Source: Diploscapter coronatus
Lineage: Eukaryota > Nematoda > Chromadorea > Rhabditida > Rhabditidae
Length of the DNA stretch: 64,000 nucleotides
Direction of reading: 5' to 3'
NCBI GenBank assembly: GCA_964036155.1
Contig: OZ038422.1
Location: 85,707,201 to 85,771,200, forward strand
Part shown: one piece after another, positions 47,053-57,602 of the stretch
Layout of the letters: each line of letters begins with the position of its first letter
Numbering within the stretch: the stretch's first letter is position 1
Notes under the pieces: model-generated
Database searches by the model: none
What the model was told of the DNA's origin: nothing
What the model saw: only the letters and a program-made list of their open reading frames with translations
Position numbers and translations under genes: made by a program

Positions 47053-49532
47053 TTAGAGCTTGCGGTGTCTTCTTCTGCGGGCTGGGCACTAAAGATATCA
47101 GTTGAAAAATAATTACGACAACCTAATCTGTATACTTGTTATTGTATCGATCAAATGAAGTGACAGTTCGTGTGTTAAAGAGCGCCTTGCGAAAAATGCG
47201 CGTATATTGCACGTCACGCCTATGTGCGCAAAGATGGAGGCTAGAGCACTGAAGAAGGGAGAGCCAGCGAGGGACAATGGAAAGAGTGTGGGGTACGCAA
47301 TTTCCTCTGCCTCTCTCACCTTTTCTCCCTATTTTTCCAGCACATAAACTTTCACTTCATTTGACCAGCACAATAGATTGTTTGATTTAAATAAATGATA
47401 ATTTCTTTCGCAAATATGTAACAGAAATTACCATCCAACTCAGTATTTCTCTTTTCAAGTTCGAAAACTGTTTGAATGAATTTATCGAACCTCGCAGTAC
47501 TCGGCGTCGACGCCATTGGCACCAGCGACACCGGGCTGGCCAATATTGCCGTCCATGCCGGGGAATCCCTCCTTGCCATTGGCTCCTTTAAACCAACCAG
47601 ATTAGATAGTTTTTAATGGCCATTTAATCCAGATAAAATCAACACTTCCTCGCAAACAAACACACAATAAGAGTATCTCAATCTCACACAAAATTACATC
47701 TACTTTCATGTAATTTCCGATCCATAATAGATTACCTGGTGGTCCCTGAAATTTGCGAAATTAGTTTTTAAATTCCGAAAGTTGATTTCAACCTGAGCTC
47801 CGGCCGAACCATTTTCTCCGGGATTTCCGTTCTGTCCTGGCAAACCACGAGGTCCGAGCATTCCTGGTCTGAAAGAGCGCGTTATAATTTGAACATCACA
47901 ATATTTGAAAGTTACCTTCCGGGCATTCCGGGGGCACCGCGTCCGGTAACGCAGTCCATTCCCTTGTTTCCTGGGGTTCCATTCTAAAGCAAATCAAATA
48001 GATTTTCGAATTCGAGTATTGAGATAATATTATTTTAGAAGAAAATTCAATTTTAAGTGTCGGAAATTTGAAAATAAAGACAATTATGGTACCTGTCCAG
48101 GCAAGCCTGGCTGGCCTTGCTCTCCGGGTTCGCCGATGTGGCCTGGGGTTCCATCGAGTCCTAAATTGAATTGCTGAACGAGGAACTTATGAGTGCTAGA
48201 AACCTGGTCTTCCTGGTTTTCCTTTCGGGCCTGGCTCGCCTAAACCGAATTTTCATGTAAATTGATGGTTAGGTAAAGCAATTGAAGATACGGTATTATT
48301 CCAAATTTAAGTCCAAAAATATGTGCAACTTGCCGGGGTGTCCTGGCAGTCCCTCGTTTCCTGGCACACCTGGTGGCTGAAAATACGAATTATTTATTGC
48401 TTTTATGATGCTTTAAAGCTTCTTACCCCTGGTGGACACTGAAGAAGAAGACATGCGTTATTTGTAAGAAACAAATTTGGCGTGAAACAAAACTCCGTCC
48501 TTTTCAGAATGAAATTTTGTTTCAGCTCGTTTGTTGATGAATTCGTTTCTCACAAATAACTTGCCTTGATGCATCCCTTCGGGAAGTCGAAGTTGACTGG
48601 GAGTGGGAGGCCGGGCGGTCCTGGTGGTCCACTGAAATGAAAGCAGTTATTGCAGGCCATTTTAGAGACTTTCTTACGTCTTTCCATCTGTGCCTGATGG
48701 TCCTGCCTCTCCTAAAACGGAAATTTGTGAAATTTCAAACACGAATTTAAGGCTAGTTTTAAAACTAATGGATGAAGGTACTCAACTGGTGGTCCGGGTG
48801 CTGAAATTTGTTGAAATTATTGAAATATTTGAAGCCTAATAATCTTACGTCCAGGTGGGCCTTCGGGGCAGTTGTTGGCTGGCAGACCGCAGCCTGAAAT
48901 CGGGGAATGATGAAGATCCGCTTGACATTGGTAAGCAGGCTTGCAAATTTGAGACCCAACATGACATAAGAGAGAGGCAGAAAGCGACGAAATAGCATAG
49001 GGAACATAAAGTGCAAAAGAAGCGCGAAGGAGAGAAAGACCCGATCGGGTGCTATTCAGGTCTAAATTGAGTTTGGAAGGAAAGACGACCAAAGATATTG
49101 CATGTTTATGATTTAATGATTTTTATCTGTGAAGTATCCTTAAATTAAAAGAAAATGTGAAAGATTCCGTTTTGGAGACTTATGTTATTTTCTTTGATTT
49201 TTGGATTGAGAAAAAAATTAATTGGACTAGTTTAAAAAGGAAAAAGAAGTACTTCAGAACATCAATTTGATCTACTCACTGCATTGTCCGGAAGATCTCT
49301 TGTTTCTGCCGAAGATTCCTCTGATGTATTCGTCAGCGGACTCGGATCCTCTGCGCATGACCATCATGTTCTGCCAAGAATCGTCGGAAACATCACGAAA
49401 ATCCCCGAGCTCGGACATGACATCATCGTACATCTCATTGATGTCGCTGGTGATGACGATTCCAGCCCAGAGGCAAGCCAGGATGGCTGTGATGCCACAC
49501 ACGGCGCCGAAGCCGACCGCCAACTTCAGCAT
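47053..49532 (-). CDS. Cuticle collagen, unusually intron-rich
   Basis: The first exon (49532 to about 49280) encodes the nematode cuticle-collagen N domain: one membrane helix (VGFGAVCGITAILACLWAGI), then MYDDVMSELGDFRDVS and a furin-like site RNKR/S. Cys knots follow (CGLPANNC; CIK-CPPG), then Gly-X-Y blocks over about 12 further exons, ending GVDAEYCECPARRRRHRKL and a stop at 47055-47053. Micro-exons are 47736-47745 (10 nt), 48427-48438 (12 nt) and 48786-48800 (14-15 nt). Strict Gly-X-Y phase fixes every junction. Two introns need GC donors: 48564-48439 (AAG/gcaagt) and 48333-48240 (CCCG/gcaagt). One junction (48785-48712) fits neither GT-AG nor GC-AG. The product is a secreted exoskeleton component, cross-linked in the cuticle. 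The start could be preceded by a short upstream exon near 49820. Confidence 0.87.
48240..48333 (-). other. GC-AG intron in the collagen gene (94 nt)
   Basis: On the minus strand, CACCCCG/gcaagtt to ggtttag/GCGAGCC. It rebuilds GHPGEPGPKG. Using the nearby GT (ggcaa/gttgca) breaks the Gly-X-Y frame. Confidence 0.82.
48439..48564 (-). other. GC-AG intron in the collagen gene (126 nt)
   Basis: On the minus strand, GCATCAAG/gcaagtt to tcttcag/TGTCCACC. The donor is the textbook AG/GCAAGT form. It joins CIK to CPPG in frame. Confidence 0.82.
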
Positions 49533-50418
49533 CTGAAGGAATACGTTCTTTAAAAATGCTCACAAATGACAATTTGGAAAATTGTAGCATCGTAGAATAT
49601 CAATTTTCCGTTTATTGACTCATTTTAATAAGTCATTGGGATTGTAGAGTTAGCATGTAACTGCTAGATAAATTTTCTGGAAAGGAATGATAAAGTTGGG
49701 AAATTTCGAAGAAGAATTTGTCAAAGGCGCGGTATTTCATATTCTACGACGTTACAGTACTCTTCAAATTATAAAAATAAAAGAAAATAATATTTAAAAA
49801 ATACGACATCGCAGCTTCATCTTCGCATTCTTGACTTCGTCACGAGTCTGTCCTTTTATAGAGACGACAGGCATTTGCCGCCGATCTCATGATGAAGCGT
49901 TAATTTTTTATCCAATTTCTCCGATTTTTTTCAGTTTTTGTCGACGAACGCCTTTTGGGGGGCTAAAGCCTTTTCACCGATGCCTGGGGGACAGGACAGG
50001 TTTTGAAAGCAGAAAGGAGAAGACCTGGGGGTGGAAGAAAGAGATAAAAGGCAAAAACAGAGATATCTGAAGGTGAAACATAAAACATAGAAAGGCGCCA
50101 TAAGAATTACGTCGACTTACTCGAAAAAATGAAAAATTGATGAAAACCGTTAAAAAAATGGGTGAACGACGAATGATGAAAACACGCGTTTGCTCTTCAT
50201 TTCTTGTGCTATTTCTCAGCTTTCGCGCATTTTCTAAAAATTTCACTTAACTTCTCTTCGAATTTTGCGTTTTCTTCGCAAACAAACATTTTCACTCTCT
50301 GTAGAATTCATCAGCAAAAGACTTCAAAATTGCAAAAAAAGGTTTATAATTTCGGCTGTTTTTTCTAATGAATTTTACAGGAGGCTTAAAATTACTGATT
50401 TTTATTTTCAGGAAAAAA
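49533..50418. promoter_or_regulatory. Divergent region between collagen and Ser/Pro-rich gene
   Basis: The collagen start (minus) and the next gene (plus) point away from each other. The acceptor cttcag abuts the collagen ATG, and tttattttcag lies 8 nt before the ATG at 50419; both could be trans-splice sites. A minus-strand stretch near 49810-49855 (EVKNAKMKL) could be an extra collagen 5' exon but is not proven. Confidence 0.4.
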
Positions 50419-52239
50419 ATGCAATCGTGCCCCGGCTTTGACAATTGGGGTGAGGAGCCCGAAGTGGCAGTGGTGGGGCAGAGATTGCGCGAGACGAGAA
50501 CCCGGAGCCTGGCATCTAACGAACAGGCCGTCGCGAATCGCAGCAGGGAAGAAAGGTGGGGGAAGTAAAAATATCGGAAATTAAGAAAACAAAAACTTTC
50601 TGTAACAATTTATGAGATTTGTCACCCCAAGCTTATGCATGTTGGACAAAATTGGGTCAAAAACATGCTTATTTGCATCGTTTTTTCAAAATGTTTACAA
50701 ATTTTTTAGAGAAAAATGCAATTTCAAGTTGAGGAGAATAAATTTAAGAGAAAAATATTTATTTTAAAAATTAGTTGTTCAATTTTATTGATTTTTTTTC
50801 AAATTCTAGAAAACCGATTCATCCCGTGACGCCACCGGAATCGACCGAATCGTCCGACTTCCTGCGCAGTTCGAGCTCGATTTCGAATGACAACGACGAC
50901 CGTCTCAATGGTAACCTCATCTCTAACAGTGGTTCGTTTTTTTTTTTAGAAAATATCAAACTGATTTAATATTTGAATGAGGTTTATTAAATTTTAAAAG
51001 GAAATTTTGCTTGTTAAATTTTCAAGAAAATCTTGTACCTGAGTCATTAATGTCAATTTTCCAGAATGAAAATAAAAGAGATTCTTTTAAAAAATATATA
51101 TATTTTTAAGAATTCGATTTTTCTTTTTTGAAATGAGGGAAAAACGACGTTCTAGAAATTTTGATCTGAGATTTTTTTTCGAATAAAATCAAATTAGATT
51201 TGAAGAATTCTTAAATTTTTAGAAATAAAAAGTCAATAAAATCGAGTGTTTCAGATTCCTCTTGCTCCAGCTCTACGTCCTCTTCTCTGGCGTCGTCGCC
51301 GTCGTTTTCTCCGCCCGAATCGGACATGATCCTCGAATCCTGGGAATCGTCTTCGATTGAAAGCAGCTCGCGTTGGTCCAACTACTCGTCGCTCTCTGAG
51401 TTCGAAGATCCGGACGTCGACCCGATGGCTGGTCCCGCAGTTCTCAATGCGCTTCGGTAGGAAAATGTCTCGATCGTCGATATTCGCCCAATTTTGTCCG
51501 ATATAAGGGGAATTTGAGTCAAATTTTTCGTGGTTTTACCCACTACCATCAACATTTCTTAAGCCCCTTGGTTTGGGTTGAGGCGGGAACGAAAACTTGG
51601 AACTCGGCTCTATGCTCTAGACTAGACAGCGATACACAATCACTGCGTTGATCCCGTCACCTCTTGACCGATATAATAAGACCTATGTAAATACATGAGG
51701 CCTTTGAGTCTGACCCCAAATGCTTCTTTGATTTGCAGTGCTTTTGCATAATTAACTTTAATTTCGAAATTTTAATTTGAAAATGCAATCTAGTAAAGAT
51801 TTGTTTTGAAGTTATTTGTTGGAAAAATGATGAAGATGTACTACTTGGTGAATTTATGAGTCGCAAAATTTGGATTTTTATATTTTTTTCTTGCAGCTCT
51901 GGCTTCGCACCTCGTCCCCCTTCTCCTAGTGAGTGCATTGAGAGAGCTCGAGGTGAGTTTTTTTTGTTAAAATTGAATAATTTTACGAAAAGACTCAAAT
52001 TGCGAAAAAATTAAGAAAAAAAGCTTCAATTTTCAGAGCAAATCAAAACCTCACTGTTCCTGACGGTAATCAGCTACCTGCGTCCGATGCGAATAATGTC
52101 AGAGGAGGAATTCGCGAAGCTATCCTTTCCCTGTGAGGTCGTCGACGATGGGAAGGAGAGCAAAAAAGACCAGGAGAACCAAAATCCGAAGCAGCAGCCT
52201 GGACAGGACAAGGATGAGGAGCGTAAGCACAGCGAATGA
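50419..52239 (+). CDS. Ser/Pro/Glu-rich protein of unknown function
   Basis: Five exons, about 240 residues: 50419-50557, 50810-50910, 51254-51457, 51898-51951 and 52037-52239, all with GT-AG junctions in phase. The start was chosen from the ATG 8 nt after a strong acceptor (possible spliced-leader site). N terminus MQSCPGFDNWGEEPEV; the middle is a long low-complexity Ser run (SSCSSSTSSSLASSPSFSPP) with acidic patches. A more ordered block follows (NYSSLSEFEDPDVDP, PRPPSPSECIERAREQIKTS, SLFLTVISYLRPMRIMSEEE), then a charged Gln/Lys/Glu tail. No family was recognised. Composition suggests a regulated, largely disordered intracellular protein. Confidence 0.6.
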
Positions 52240-53041
52240 TCGAATGAACCGATGGATTCACCGTTGGACGATTTGGAAAATACCCAACTCTTACCTTTTC
52301 CAAACCTATTCGATTTTTCATATTTTATGGATTTTGTATTTTCCAAAAAATGGGTTGTTGAATTGGTAAATTTGGGAAAGTGCAAAACTTTTTTAAACCT
52401 TCATTTTTCATGGCCTTTATCTTCAAAAATCGTATCTTCCAAAATAGCCAATTGGTTGAATCATCTTCTTTTCGCTCCTATTTGAGGCAAAGCCTAACCT
52501 TCAAAGTTAATGAAATATTACTTCTCCCTTATCTTTATTTCTCATTTCAAAAATGGTTGATTTTGTTTGAAATGGTTGTGTTGAAAGAACTTTATCAAGA
52601 TAATGAAACTGAATGAGCTGAAATCTCTCATTTTATCGACTATTTGGAAATCTCGAGCTCTGAAGCTATGCGAAATAGGGCGAAGAATGATAGGGGGAAA
52701 ACGATTCTTTTCTCACATTATTTCGCATGGCTTGAGGTTTCCAAGTTGTTTTTTTTTTATCTATGAAGTTTAGTTCAAAGTTTGAACAATCATAATTTGG
52801 GAAAATCTAAAAATCCCATAATACAAAATTTATGAATTTTAATGATTGAGAGGTAAAATCTAAATGTCATTATGGAAAATGGTTTTATAAAGTTCTTGAA
52901 ATGCCGCATGAGATAAGTCCATTTGACCACGCAGCTCTGTCAATATCCCACTATAGTGTTGTACAATAGGTTTGCGAAACTAATTGAATCTGAATTACCC
53001 GATTATGCGCATGGGTAAGGTCAGATTTACCCATAGCCAAC
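52240..53041. promoter_or_regulatory. Upstream region of ShK gene 1 (part of a repeated unit)
   Basis: From about 52750 the sequence (tctatgaagtttagttcaaa onward) is repeated before genes 2 (from 54484) and 3 (from about 55805). It includes gagataagtcca near 52912 (GATA-type site), attacccgattatgcgcatg and the TATA box. 52240-52740 has nothing clear. Confidence 0.5.
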
Positions 53042-53048
53042 TATAAAA
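53042..53048 (+). promoter_or_regulatory. TATA box of ShK gene 1
   Basis: TATAAAA 63 nt before the ATG. The same spacing and context (ctataaaa..ggttcga) recur in the other two copies. Confidence 0.7.
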
Positions 53049-53104
53049 AAGGTTCGAAAAAAGTAAACGGCACATTTCCTGTCAAACCTTCTTGAATCTA
53101 CATA

Positions 53105-53830
53105 ATGCAATCCATGATAATTCTCGCCCTTTGCCTGATTGTCGCTGTCAGCGCTGAAGATTATGGCTGCCGAATTCCTTCAACAACAGGTGAGATTTAT
53201 TTTTATTTTTGAAAAGATATTTAGCATTAGGAGTCGGTCGGAACTGATTTTTGAAAAAAATCTCGAACCAGGAATTAAATTTTTCTTCGAGTAGAATCGA
53301 TATTGAAACGCATCTCCCAAAAGTTCCAGAATTCCAGTATCTATGGAACTGAAAATTCCGATCAGTCACTGTTCGGCAAATCTGAAAGAATGAACGCGTA
53401 TTTTGTGCTTCTTGAAAAGATCGATTTCAGATTGCTTGCCTATGGGCAGCGACATGTATGTTTGCCCGAATGGCCAAGGATGCGTCGAGGATAACACTGT
53501 CTGCTGCAATTATGGCGACATGTTTCCCAAGGATGACCGTGATCATTTATTTTCAAGCATTTTATTATTTTAATATGAAAGTTTTAGCTGCTCCAGGCTG
53601 CGATTGTGTCGATAAAATCAATCCAAAAACTGGCGTTAGCGGTGAATTTAGACATTAGATCTGCAACTTTCGAACCACGCACGGTTCGAAAGCGCTGCAA
53701 CCTCTGTGATATAGAATGTTCTGCTAGTCTGTAAATTACAGATTGCCCCTCAATGGCTTCCTACTGCACTTACGGTCCTTACGTTGCACTGATGAAGGAT
53801 CAATGCCCCAAGACCTGTCACTACTGTTAA
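53105..53830 (+). CDS. Small secreted Cys-rich ShK-domain protein, copy 1
   Basis: Four exons, about 111 residues. Exon 1 from ATG 53105 gives a signal peptide (MQSMIILALCLIVAVSA) and EDYGC. Exon 2 (after cgatttcag, about 53432) encodes a first Cys cluster (MYVCPNGQGCVEDNTVCCNY). Exons 3 and 4 make a ShKT-type domain: CDCVDKINPKTG, then DCPSMASYCTYG and QCPKTCHYC, with the six-Cys spacing of ShK/SXC modules. The stop is at 53828-53830, with an aataaa 25-30 nt later. Intron 1 has about 200 extra bases compared with copies 2 and 3. Nematode ShK proteins are commonly secreted surface, gut or defence proteins; no specific role can be read here. First of three tandem copies. Confidence 0.8.
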
Positions 53831-54808
53831 TTGAAATGTTTTACCGGCTCTTTTGAATAAATCTTCTTGAAAATGATGAAATTTCAATTATTGAAGCATG
53901 AGACTATGCAATGTGTCACAAAAGTATAGAAACATTACTTTGATTAGTATTTTTCGTGGATTTACTTGTTTTACTTATCTTGTTTCTGTGATTTTGCTCA
54001 ATTGAGCTTATTATAGCATTCCAAGCAATTGTCGGAAACAGAAATTGTGCGGATTCTAGCTTTGCATGAGTCTGGCATCAACGTCTGCGTGATCGCAACT
54101 CGCGTCGGCCGCTCGAAGAGTCTGCGACTGTAGTTAGAAAAGACTAGCAATCTTATAAAATCTAAACCCAGCCGGTTATTTGCGATTCTGGAAAAATTTC
54201 AAGGACTGAAGTCCCATAAACTAGAGTTTCCGGTAAGATACCAAGGATTTATTAAAGAATTATCAAGAGCAAAATAAACCCCAAGCCAGCCAAGAGGCTG
54301 AGCTTTCTTTTCTCTTCGAAAGCGAGAGGTAAAATGTGAAGGAGAAAAGAAAATTATGCTGCAGAGATGGTACAGCATGGTAAAAAGATGCAGATCAAAA
54401 CATAAAAAGTGCTCATTCGCATAGTGTCGTTAGTAACTCTTAATTCGCTCTATGATAGCATCCCCAAAAGGCTTTTCCAAGTTTTTTTATCTATGAAGTT
54501 TAGTTCAAAGTTTGAACAATCATAATTTGGGAAAAATCTAAAAATCCCATAATACAAAATTTATGAATTTTAATGATTGAGAGGTAAAATCTAAATGTCA
54601 TTATGGAAAATGGTTTTAGCAGGATGATTTTATAAAGTTCTTGAAATGCCACATGAGATAAGTCCATTTGACCACGCAGCTCTGTCAACATCCCACTATA
54701 GTGTTGTACAATAGGTTTGTGAAACTAATTGAATTTGAATTACCCGATTATGCGCATGGATAAGGTCAGAGACAAGTTTTTATTTGGTCAGATCTACCCA
54801 TAGCCAGC
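53831..54808. promoter_or_regulatory. Spacer and promoter between ShK genes 1 and 2
   Basis: 54484-54808 repeats the upstream region of gene 1 almost base for base, including tgagataagtcc and gcatggataaggtcag (GATA-type words). 53860-54480 shows no gene. A remnant of the cacaaaagtatagaaac element lies near 53918. Confidence 0.5.
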
Positions 54809-54815
54809 TATAAAA
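54809..54815 (+). promoter_or_regulatory. TATA box of ShK gene 2
   Basis: TATAAAA, 63 nt before the ATG at 54872. Confidence 0.7.
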
Positions 54816-54871
54816 AAGGTTCGAAAAAAGTAAACGGGACATTTCCTGTCAAACCTTCTTGAATCTACATC

Positions 54872-55396
54872 ATGCAATCCATGATAATTCTCGCCCTTTG
54901 CCTGATTGTCGCTGTCAGCGCTGAAGATTATGGCTGCCGAGTTCCACAAGGAAGTGAGATTTTTGATTATTATTTTCTTGAAAAGATCGATTTCAGATTG
55001 CGTCCCTATGGGCGGCGGCATGTCTGCCTGCCCGTATGGCCAAGGATGTGTCGATAATAACTCTGTCTGCTGCATTTATGGCGACATGTTTCCCAAGGAT
55101 GATCGTGATCATTTATTTTCAAGCATTTTATTATTTTAATATGAAAGTTTTAGCTGCTCCAGGCTGCGATTGTGTCGATAAAATCAATCCAAAAACTGGC
55201 GTTAGCGGTGAATTTTGACATTAGATCTGCAACTTTCGAACCACGCACGGTTCGAAAACGCTGCAATCTCTGTGATATAGAATGTTCTGCTAGTCTGTAA
55301 ATTACAGATTGCCCCTCAATGGCTTCCTACTGCACTTACGGTCCTTACGTTGCACTGATGAAGGATCAATGCCCCAAGACCTGCCACTACTGTTGA
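54872..55396 (+). CDS. Small secreted Cys-rich ShK-domain protein, copy 2
   Basis: Same four-exon layout as copy 1 with a shorter intron 1; the stop TGA is at 55394-55396. Signal peptide identical; first Cys cluster reads MGGGMSACPYGQGCVDNNSV, then CCIYGD. Exons 3-4 and the intron between them are almost identical to copy 1, while exon 2 differs at several residues. That suggests recent duplication or gene conversion over the 3' half. ShKT domain intact. Confidence 0.8.
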
Positions 55397-55481
55397 TTGA
55401 AACGTTTTACCGGCTCTTTTGAATAAATCGTCTTGAAAATGATGAAATTTCAATTATTGAAGCATGAGGCTATGCAATGTG

Positions 55482-55570
55482 TCACAAAAGTATAGAAACA
55501 TGACTTTCATTAGTATTTTTCGTGGATTTACTTGTTTTACTTATTTTGTTTCTATACTTTTGTGACGCAC
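55482..55570. mobile_element. Short TIR element after ShK gene 2
   Basis: The ends gtcacaaaagtatagaaaca and tgtttctatacttttgtgac are perfect inverted repeats about 85 bp apart. A decayed copy (left end only clear) follows gene 1 near 53918. The gene 3 unit appears to lack it. Confidence 0.6.
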
Positions 55571-56122
55571 TGTATATATCCGAATGGTAAAAATTTAAAA
55601 GTTTTGTTGATTGAATTACACATTTTCTCTGATATTTATATCATACATTTACCCATTTCTATAGGATTTTTTATTTTTCAAAATTATATAATTCAGCGAG
55701 CTATTTAGAGACCGTTCTAAAGCCACGCGAAATAGGGTAAGGAATGATAGGGAAAACGAATCTTTTCTCACACTATTCGCATGGCTTGAGGTTTCCAAAT
55801 TGTTTTTTATCTGTGAATTTAGTTCAAAGTTTGAACAATAATCTGGGAAAATTCTATAATACAAAATTTATTACTTTTAGAACAATTATTGAAAGGTAAA
55901 ATCTAAAATTTCATAACGGCAAATAATTTTAGCAGGATGATTTATAAAGTTTTTGAAATGCCATGGTGGTAAATCCACATGAGATAAATCTAAATCCATG
56001 GCCACGCAACTGTCAACATCCCATATAGATTTGCAAAACTAATTGAATTTCAATTACCCGACTATGCGCATGGACAAGGATCGGAGTCAAGTTTTTATTT
56101 GATCAGATTACCCATAGCCAGC
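55571..56122. promoter_or_regulatory. Spacer and promoter before ShK gene 3
   Basis: From about 55725 the sequence is a diverged version of the upstream unit of copies 1 and 2, with small deletions. The GATA word is altered to gagataaatc. Confidence 0.45.
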
Positions 56123-56129
56123 TATAAAA
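56123..56129 (+). promoter_or_regulatory. TATA box of ShK gene 3
   Basis: TATAAAA, 63 nt before the ATG at 56186, as in the other copies. Confidence 0.7.
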
Positions 56130-56185
56130 GGTTCGAGAAAAGTGTAAACGGCACATTTTCTGTCAAACCTTCTTGAATCTACATC

Positions 56186-56817
56186 ATGCAATCCATGATA
56201 ATTCTCGCCCTTTGCCTGATTGTCGCTGTCAGCGCTCAAAATTATGGCTGCTCAGTTCCACAAGGACGTGAGATTTGGATATTTTTCCTTGAAAATATCG
56301 ATTTCAGCATGCATGGCTCTGAACGGAATGAATATCTGCCCGAATAACCAGGGATGTGTCGATAATAACTCTGTCTGCTGCAATTATGGCGACATCATCA
56401 ACAAGGATCAACGTGATTATTTATTTTTGAGCATTTTATTAGTCGAATATTCAAATTTCAGCTACTACCGCTCCTGCTCCTACTCCAGCCCCCAATTGTT
56501 TCGATAAACTCAATCCAAATACTGGCGTTAGCGGTGAATTTTGACATCAGACGTTGCAGTGTTTTTGAACCACATAAGCGAGATAGTGAATATTTTCGAG
56601 AGACGGAAAGAAGGCGTGCCCTTTTTCCGTCTCTCGATAACGCACACACTAGCTCGTTTCATCATGCGGTTCGAAAACATTGCAGCCTCTGTTTGACATA
56701 GAATGTTCTGCTAGACTGTAAATTACAGATTGCCCCTCAATGGCTGCTTACTGCAATTATGGCCCTTATGTTGCACTGATGAAAGATCAATGCCCCAAGA
56801 CCTGTCACTACTGTTGA
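56186..56817 (+). CDS. Small secreted Cys-rich ShK-domain protein, copy 3
   Basis: Same four-exon layout; the stop is at 56815-56817. More diverged: after the signal peptide it reads AQNYGCSVPQG, the first Cys cluster is MNICPNNQGCVDNNSV, and exon 3 has gained a Thr/Ala/Pro linker (TTAPAPTPAPN) before CFDKLNPNTG. The linker replaces the GCDC start, so one Cys is lost ahead of the ShKT domain; the six ShKT cysteines stay. Intron 3 has grown to include a strong hairpin (cgagagacggaaa/tttccgtctctcg). Confidence 0.78.
56597..56640. repeat. Hairpin in intron 3 of ShK gene 3
   Basis: The perfect stem cgagagacggaaa ... tttccgtctctcg sits inside a larger imperfect palindrome (gtttttgaaccacat ... atgcggttcgaaaac). 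Copies 1 and 2 have only the small outer palindrome (tttcgaacca ... ggttcgaaa), so copy 3 gained an insert in its loop. Confidence 0.6.
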
Positions 56818-57602
56818 TTGAAACGTTTTTTTTACCAGTTCTATTAAATAAATCGTCTTGAAAATGATGAAATTTCAATTATTGAAGCATGAGGCACAAT
56901 ACATACCAAAATAATAGGGTCCCTTAGCCATAGATCAACCCTGAAAAAGCAAGAAAATAGGGATTATGTGAAATATTAGGTACCGTGTTTTCTCTAATAG
57001 AAGCCTCGAGGATCCTCTTGTTCAACCCCTTAATTTTCAAACAATCAGAATTTTGCAATCTTTCATAACTTTTCGTCTGATTATCGAAGAATGTTAAAAT
57101 CAAAAGTGAATATGCTCTACACACTCCAAAATAGCATAAAAACATAGCTAAATGATTCGAGCTGGTAAAAGGTAGTTTCGACGTTTTGGAAGAGGTGGAC
57201 TACTACTTTAGAGTTTTTGATAATTTGAATATCTAAATATACCTAAATGTTTAATTGAGTCAATCAAACGTGTGTTTTATTCGAATACTTATGAAATTAT
57301 TTCGTCCACAACATTGGACGGTGAGGAAATCTTCAAGCTCAAGGCTATCCTCTCAAATCCATAGGAAGGAAACAATGTTGTTGCAACAAAAACAAACAAA
57401 CGTAGGCGATTTTACTCGTCTTTCTTCTCATCGCCTGTAGCGAAATGGATGAAGTGTAGAAAAAAATAACGATGAGAATCGCGGAAATATTCTAAAGGAA
57501 GGCGAAGTTTTGTTCATTCTTCACCGAAGGCCATTTCTTTAGGTCTGAGGAAATTGGACCTGCTGAAGTTCAGTTACAGTCATTTATTAACTAATTCTAA
57601 CT
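56818..57602. other. Intergenic, no gene seen
   Basis: Contains the aataaa of ShK gene 3 (near 56848) and the 5' flank of the ground-like gene. Short open frames here have no splice context. Confidence 0.45.
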
